A DNA stretch of 11,559 nucleotides from an uncultured Oscillospiraceae bacterium (GTDB taxonomy: Bacteria > Bacillota > Clostridia > Oscillospirales > Acutalibacteraceae): positions 1-11,559 of the forward strand of contig CAJJPG010000054.1 in assembly GCA_905193585.1 (NCBI GenBank). The letters run 5' to 3'. The position numbers were made by a program, and so were the translations under genes. Every line of letters starts with the position of its first letter. The stretch's first letter is position 1. Shown in pieces: positions 8,280 through 11,559 of this stretch. The notes beneath the pieces were generated by a model. The model did no database searches, was not told the origin of the DNA, and saw only the letters and a list, made by a program, of their open reading frames with translations.

Positions 8280-8288
8280 ATGGTAAAG

Positions 8289-9248
8289 ATGAAAACAATA
8301 GGGGTGCTTACAAGCGGCGGAGACGCGCCGGGAATGAACGCAGCCGTTCGCGCGGTTGTGAGAACAGCAATAGCAAGGGGTATGACCGTTAAGGGCATAC
8401 GCCGCGGATATAACGGACTTATTGAGGGAGATATTATTGATTTGGACGTTCGCTCGGTATCGGATATAATCCACCGCGGCGGAACGGTGCTTTACACCGC
8501 AAGAAGCCCGCGCTTTAAAACCGAAGAAGGCATGCAGGAGGCAATTGCAAACTGCAAAAAGCACGGCATTGAGGGTATAGTTGTAATAGGCGGCGACGGC
8601 TCTTACCGCGGCGCGCGCGATTTATCACTGCGAGGAATACCCTGCGTAGGCGTTCCGGGAACTATTGATAACGATATTTCCTCAACCGAATACACCATAG
8701 GCTTTGATACGGCTATGAATACCGCCATGGAAATGGTTGATAAAATAAGAGACACCGCCCAATCGCATGACCGCTGCTCGGTTGTTGAGGTTATGGGCAG
8801 GCGCGCGGGCTACCTTGCGCTGCAAAGCGGCATTGCCGTGGGCGCCACCGCAATTTTGGTGCCCGAGGTTGAACATTCTATAGACAACGTTATAGCAAAA
8901 ATAAGAGAGACTCAGAAAACCGGCAAAAAGCACTTTATTGTGGTTGTGGCCGAGGGCGTTGGCGGCGTTGAGCAGATAGCCCAAAAAATTGAGGAAATAA
9001 CCGGAATAGAGTCAAGAGCTACCGTGTTGGGTCACGTTCAGCGCGGCGGCAACCCGACCGTTCGCGACCGCGTTGTTGCAACCCAGATGGGCTTTGCCGC
9101 GGTAGAGCTTTTAAGAGAGGGCAAGGGCAACCGCGTTATCGGATTGCAGCACGGCGAGATAGTAGATTACGATATTTACGAGGCGCTCAATATGAAAAAG
9201 CCGTTTGATAACGATATGTACGAAATCGCGCATATTACTTCTATCTGA
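8289..9248 (+). CDS. pfkA: ATP-dependent 6-phosphofructokinase
   Basis: Phosphorylates fructose-6-phosphate to fructose-1,6-bisphosphate, the committed step of glycolysis; cytoplasmic homotetramer in this family. From the ATG the protein is 319 residues and numbers exactly like E. coli PfkA: G11, R72, GGDGS 101-105, TIDND 125-129 with catalytic D127, R162, M169-G-R171, E222, R243, H249 and R252. G104 together with G124 (PGTIDND) marks the ATP-using type, as opposed to the pyrophosphate-using type. In the effector site R21, R25, D59, R154, G185, K213 and H215 are kept. Position 187, normally the glutamate that helps bind ADP-Mg, is threonine, so allosteric behaviour may differ. It has its own candidate promoter and a downstream hairpin, suggesting independent expression after dnaE. 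Confidence 0.97.
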   Translation: MKTIGVLTSGGDAPGMNAAVRAVVRTAIARGMTVKGIRRGYNGLIEGDIIDLDVRSVSDIIHRGGTVLYTARSPRFKTEEGMQEAIANCKKHGIEGIVVIGGDGSYRGARDLSLRGIPCVGVPGTIDNDISSTEYTIGFDTAMNTAMEMVDKIRDTAQSHDRCSVVEVMGRRAGYLALQSGIAVGATAILVPEVEHSIDNVIAKIRETQKTGKKHFIVVVAEGVGGVEQIAQKIEEITGIESRATVLGHVQRGGNPTVRDRVVATQMGFAAVELLREGKGNRVIGLQHGEIVDYDIYEALNMKKPFDNDMYEIAHITSI

Positions 9249-9255
9249 TTTTACT

Positions 9256-9296
9256 GCCCGGGGAACTCTTGGTTCTTCGGGCTGAATTTTATTTTA
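9256..9296 (+). terminator. hairpin with T-rich tail after pfkA (terminator or attenuator)
   Basis: Bases 9256-9282 fold into a 12-pair stem with a 3-base loop. The outer five pairs are G-C, two G-T wobbles follow, then GAAC/GTTC and one terminal wobble. The following 14 bases (9283-9296) are mostly T but interrupted by A and G, so it is a plausible, not perfect, intrinsic terminator. It begins 7 bases after the pfkA stop and ends just before the mnmA ribosome binding site. With no clear promoter between it and mnmA, partial read-through is a reasonable alternative. Confidence 0.6.
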
Positions 9297-9298
9297 TC

Positions 9299-9303
9299 GG
9301 AGG
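9299..9303 (+). promoter_or_regulatory. ribosome binding site fixing the mnmA GTG start
   Basis: A perfect GGAGG sits 7 bases before the GTG at 9311. An in-frame upstream TTG at 9269 would start inside the terminator-like hairpin and add 14 residues before the normal MnmA N-terminus, so the GTG is preferred. Confidence 0.8.
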
Positions 9304-9310
9304 TTTAAAG

Positions 9311-10393
9311 GTGAGCGGAGAAAGGGTAATGGTAGGAATGAGTGGGGGAGTAGACTCCTCTGTTTGCGCGGCGCTGCTGAAAGAGTCGGGCTATAATGTC
9401 TCGGGGGTCACCCTGCGCCTTTATGACGGCGAGGATTACAACGCCGGGCTTACCAAAACCTGCTGCTCTTTATCGGACGTGGAAGACGCGCACGCGGTTT
9501 GCGTGCGGCTGGGTATTCCGCACTATGCCTTTAATTTTAAGGAGAGCTTTGAAAAAGAGGTCATATCCGATTTTATAAACGAATATATAAACGGCAGAAC
9601 CCCCAACCCCTGCATTGAGTGCAACCGCAAAATTAAGTTTGATAAAATGCTGCGCCGCGCCGAAACGCTGGGGTACGATAAAATCGCCACGGGGCATTAC
9701 GCGCGTGTTAAAAGGGCGGAAAACGGCAGATACCTGCTTTGCCGCCCGACGGATATTAACAAGGACCAAACTTATGTGCTTTATTCCATGACGCAGGAGG
9801 AGCTTTCAAAAACTCTGTTCCCCTTAGGCGACCTTACAAAGCCGCAGGTGCGTGAAATAGCCGAAAAACACGGCTTTGTAAACGCGGCGAAGCCCGACAG
9901 CCAGGATATTTGCTTTGTGCCCGACGGCGATTACGCAGGCTTTATTGAGCGGGCTACGGGTAAAACTGCCGCCGCGGGGGATTTCACCGACGAAAACGGA
10001 AATCGCCTTGGTGAGCATAAGGGAATAATAAGGTATACAATAGGTCAGCGCAAGGGGCTGGGCATTGCGCTCGGTAAGCCCCGCTTTGTAATTGAAAAAA
10101 ACGCCGAAAACAACACGGTGATTTTAGGTGATGAAGATCGGCTTTTCTGCCGAAAGGTACTGGTTGACAGGCTTAATTTTATCCCGTTTGATACGCTTGA
10201 AAACGAGATGCAGGTAACCGCAAAGCTGCGCTACCGCCACTTGGCGCAGCCCGCCGTTATAAAGCCCGACGGTGATAAAGTTATAATAGAATTTGACGAG
10301 CCGCAGCGCGCGCCCAGCCCCGGGCAGGCGGCAGTGTTTTACGACGGCGACGCGGTAGTGGGCGGCGGCACAATAGTGAAAGGGTGGAACTGA
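9311..10393 (+). CDS. mnmA: tRNA-specific 2-thiouridylase MnmA
   Basis: Adenylates and then thiolates C2 of the wobble uridine in tRNAs for Lys, Glu and Gln, using persulfide sulfur delivered from a cysteine desulfurase. From the GTG it is 360 residues, normal for the family. The PP-loop SGGVDSS is at 11-17. NPCIECN (99-105) holds C104, equivalent to the catalytic cysteine of the E. coli enzyme, with an extra C101; the second catalytic cysteine is C201 in SQDICFVPDG. The ATP/tRNA-binding GHYARV and KDQTY (151-155) motifs and the central YTIGQRKGLG block are intact, followed by a C-terminal beta-barrel domain. A hairpin separates it from pfkA, and the stop overlaps the next start by one base. 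No desulfurase gene is adjacent in the window, so sulfur must come from an enzyme encoded elsewhere. Confidence 0.97.
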   Translation: MSGERVMVGMSGGVDSSVCAALLKESGYNVSGVTLRLYDGEDYNAGLTKTCCSLSDVEDAHAVCVRLGIPHYAFNFKESFEKEVISDFINEYINGRTPNPCIECNRKIKFDKMLRRAETLGYDKIATGHYARVKRAENGRYLLCRPTDINKDQTYVLYSMTQEELSKTLFPLGDLTKPQVREIAEKHGFVNAAKPDSQDICFVPDGDYAGFIERATGKTAAAGDFTDENGNRLGEHKGIIRYTIGQRKGLGIALGKPRFVIEKNAENNTVILGDEDRLFCRKVLVDRLNFIPFDTLENEMQVTAKLRYRHLAQPAVIKPDGDKVIIEFDEPQRAPSPGQAAVFYDGDAVVGGGTIVKGWN

Positions 10394-11046
10394 TGAACGC
10401 TGTTATTGAAAAAACAATGAAAAGCCTTGAACGCAACAATATGAAAGCGTATTACGCCGAAAACAAGGCGCAGGTCTGCGAAATAGTAAAGGGTATGCTT
10501 TTCCCCGGCGCGGTTATAACCGCGGGCGGATCTATGAGCCTTAATGAAAGCGGCGTGTGGGATATTATAAGCGACCCCGAATATAAGTTTTTTAACAGAT
10601 TAAAGCCCGGAATTTCAGAGGAAGAGCGCCTTGAAATTTTCCGCGCGGCAATAGGGTGCGATTTCTTTTTCTGCTCGTCAAATGCCGTTACCGAAAACGG
10701 CGAGCTTATAAATGTTGACGGAAATGCAAACCGCGTGTCCTCAATCTGTTTCGGCCCTAAAAAGGTAGTTATGGTGGTAGGCGCAAATAAGATTGTAAAA
10801 GACGTTGACTCCGGGATTCTGCGCGTAAAGAAAACAGCCGCGCCTATGAATACGGCACGGCTGAATGTAGACGCCCCCTGCAAAAAGCTTGGGCACTGCA
10901 TATCCCTTGAAAAAAGCGAAAACCCGAAGATGACCGACGGCTGCTGCGGCAGCACCCGCATTTGCTGCGATTACTTAGTTTCGGCAATGCAGAGGGTAAA
11001 GGACAGAATTAACGTTATAATCTGCGGGGAAAATTTAGGCTATTGA
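10393..11046 (+). CDS. LUD-domain protein (LutC/YkgG-like), function unknown
   Basis: Resembles the LUD (DUF162) family, which includes LutC of the lactate-utilisation complex, but I see no lutA or lutB partner, so lactate oxidation should not be assumed. From the ATG at 10393 it is 217 residues. Family-like features are GGSMSL (45-50), the NAVTENGELINVDGN stretch (97-111), the PKKVVMVVGANKIV strand-loop (122-135) and a C-terminal INVIICGENLGY. The C-terminal third is cysteine-rich: C163, C169, C184, C185, C191 and C192, a possible metal or iron-sulfur site. The ATG overlaps the mnmA stop (TGATG) and AGGGTGG (10381-10387) lies 5 bases upstream, indicating translational coupling. A GTG at 10384 would add three residues, but is less well placed. 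No signal peptide or membrane segment is seen; cytoplasmic. Confidence 0.8.
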   Translation: MNAVIEKTMKSLERNNMKAYYAENKAQVCEIVKGMLFPGAVITAGGSMSLNESGVWDIISDPEYKFFNRLKPGISEEERLEIFRAAIGCDFFFCSSNAVTENGELINVDGNANRVSSICFGPKKVVMVVGANKIVKDVDSGILRVKKTAAPMNTARLNVDAPCKKLGHCISLEKSENPKMTDGCCGSTRICCDYLVSAMQRVKDRINVIICGENLGY

Positions 11047-11559
11047 GGCAGCTTTTTTTCATACCCCGGAAAAAGCTCATCGGCAAACCACACTTCCTTA
11101 ACGCGGAACTCTTTTCCGTTAAGGTAATTAAGTATTCCCGCATCGGATGAAAAGGTGAATTTAAGGCGGTAAGAATAAAGCGCCTGTCGGGAAAATCCCG
11201 TTTTTTTATCCGCGCCGAGCCGTCCGTACTTTCCGTCGCCCAAAAGCGGGTGACCGACGGACGCCATATGCGCCCTTATCTGGTGGGTTCTGCCCGTTAG
11301 CAGGTCAATATCCAAAAGCGACAGTCCGTTTCGGCTCTCTATAACGCGGTAGCGCGTTTTGATTGTGAGAGCCGAGCCGGTCTTTTTTGTTTTAAGGTAA
11401 ACGCGGTTTTGTTCGGCGTTCTTTTCAAGAAAGCCCTCAAGCGTAGCCTCTCTTTTCTCGGGTATTCCGTGAACCACGGCAAGGTAGCGCTTTTCAAGCT
11501 CGCGCGATTTTATTTTATCGCATAAAATTCTCAGCGCCTCGGCGTTTTTCGCGGCTATT
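11040..11559 (-). CDS. RluA-family pseudouridine synthase, C-terminal part (cut at right edge)
   Basis: The reading frame is open from its TAG stop (11040-11042) to the window edge, giving the last 172 residues; the true start lies beyond base 11559. A GTG at 11475-11477 is internal, because the residues before it (ELEKRYLAVVHGIP across the codon) already match the family pattern. The diagnostic block LLTGRTHQIRAHMASVGHPLLGDGKYG spans roughly 11216-11296 on the minus strand. The catalytic aspartate motif (HRLD) would be upstream and is outside the window, so activity cannot be confirmed. The family isomerises uridine to pseudouridine in rRNA or tRNA; which RluA-type subfamily this is (RluC/RluD/TruC-like) cannot be told. 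It converges on the LUD gene with a 7-base 3' overlap and belongs to a different transcription unit. Confidence 0.9.
   Translation of the reverse strand, partial: IAAKNAEALRILCDKIKSRELEKRYLAVVHGIPEKREATLEGFLEKNAEQNRVYLKTKKTGSALTIKTRYRVIESRNGLSLLDIDLLTGRTHQIRAHMASVGHPLLGDGKYGRLGADKKTGFSRQALYSYRLKFTFSSDAGILNYLNGKEFRVKEVWFADELFPGYEKKLPQ

Noticed and set aside
8241..8288. N-terminal extension of PfkA from a TTG
   Set aside because: The TTG sits inside the candidate promoter, and the ATG at 8289 gives exactly the canonical 319-residue enzyme with a proper ribosome binding site.
9269..9310. N-terminal extension of MnmA from a TTG
   Set aside because: It would begin in the loop-proximal part of a hairpin; GGAGG and the GTG at 9311 give the normal family start.
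10452..10961. 169-codon open frame on the minus strand
   Set aside because: It is antisense to the LUD gene, whose frame carries recognisable family motifs; the antisense translation shows none.
11041..11060. T-run after the LUD stop as an intrinsic terminator
   Set aside because: Seven T residues (11053-11059) are present, but I could not find a stable stem directly upstream, and the bases encode the lysine-rich end of the opposing gene.

Overview
The window reads as a compact chromosomal housekeeping region of a low-GC Gram-positive (Bacillota) lineage, most likely a Clostridia member of the Oscillospiraceae/Ruminococcaceae kind. Three things point there: HPr kinase/phosphorylase is present, rapZ-whiA-dnaE-pfkA is a Firmicutes-type gene order, and Shine-Dalgarno sites are strong and purine-rich. 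By eye the base composition is close to half GC, and AUA is used freely for isoleucine. No phage, plasmid, transposon, CRISPR, tRNA or rRNA signal is visible, and there is no gap over 300 bases without a gene.

Layout. A candidate promoter (26-62) precedes a tight forward cluster: hprK (91-1056), a ROK glucokinase (1086-2042), murB (2064-2975), rapZ (2980-3840), whiA (3849-4751) and dnaE (4758-8204). The gaps are only 4 to 29 bases, so this looks like one operon. A second candidate promoter (8228-8256) sits in the 84-base gap before pfkA (8289-9248). A 12-pair hairpin with a T-rich tail (9256-9296) follows pfkA. Then come mnmA (9311-10393) and a LUD-domain gene overlapping it by one base (10393-11046). 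On the opposite strand, the C-terminal part of an RluA-family pseudouridine synthase (11040-11559) converges on the LUD gene, overlaps it by 7 bases and runs off the right edge.

How the genes fit together. HprK, glucokinase and PfkA form a sugar-sensing and upper-glycolysis set. Glucokinase supplies glucose-6-phosphate and PfkA makes fructose-1,6-bisphosphate, the metabolite known in Firmicutes to stimulate HprK kinase activity. MurB (cell-wall precursor), RapZ (nucleotide-binding regulator linked to amino-sugar metabolism in other bacteria), WhiA (division/chromosome-segregation factor) and DnaE (replicative polymerase) place envelope growth, division and replication in the same transcript. 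MnmA and the RluA-family enzyme modify RNA.

I found no convincing new biological system. The points most worth checking are the absence of yvcK between rapZ and whiA, a glutamate-to-threonine change at the allosteric position 187 of PfkA, the cysteine-rich orphan LUD protein coupled to mnmA, and the promoter and hairpin that set pfkA off as its own unit.
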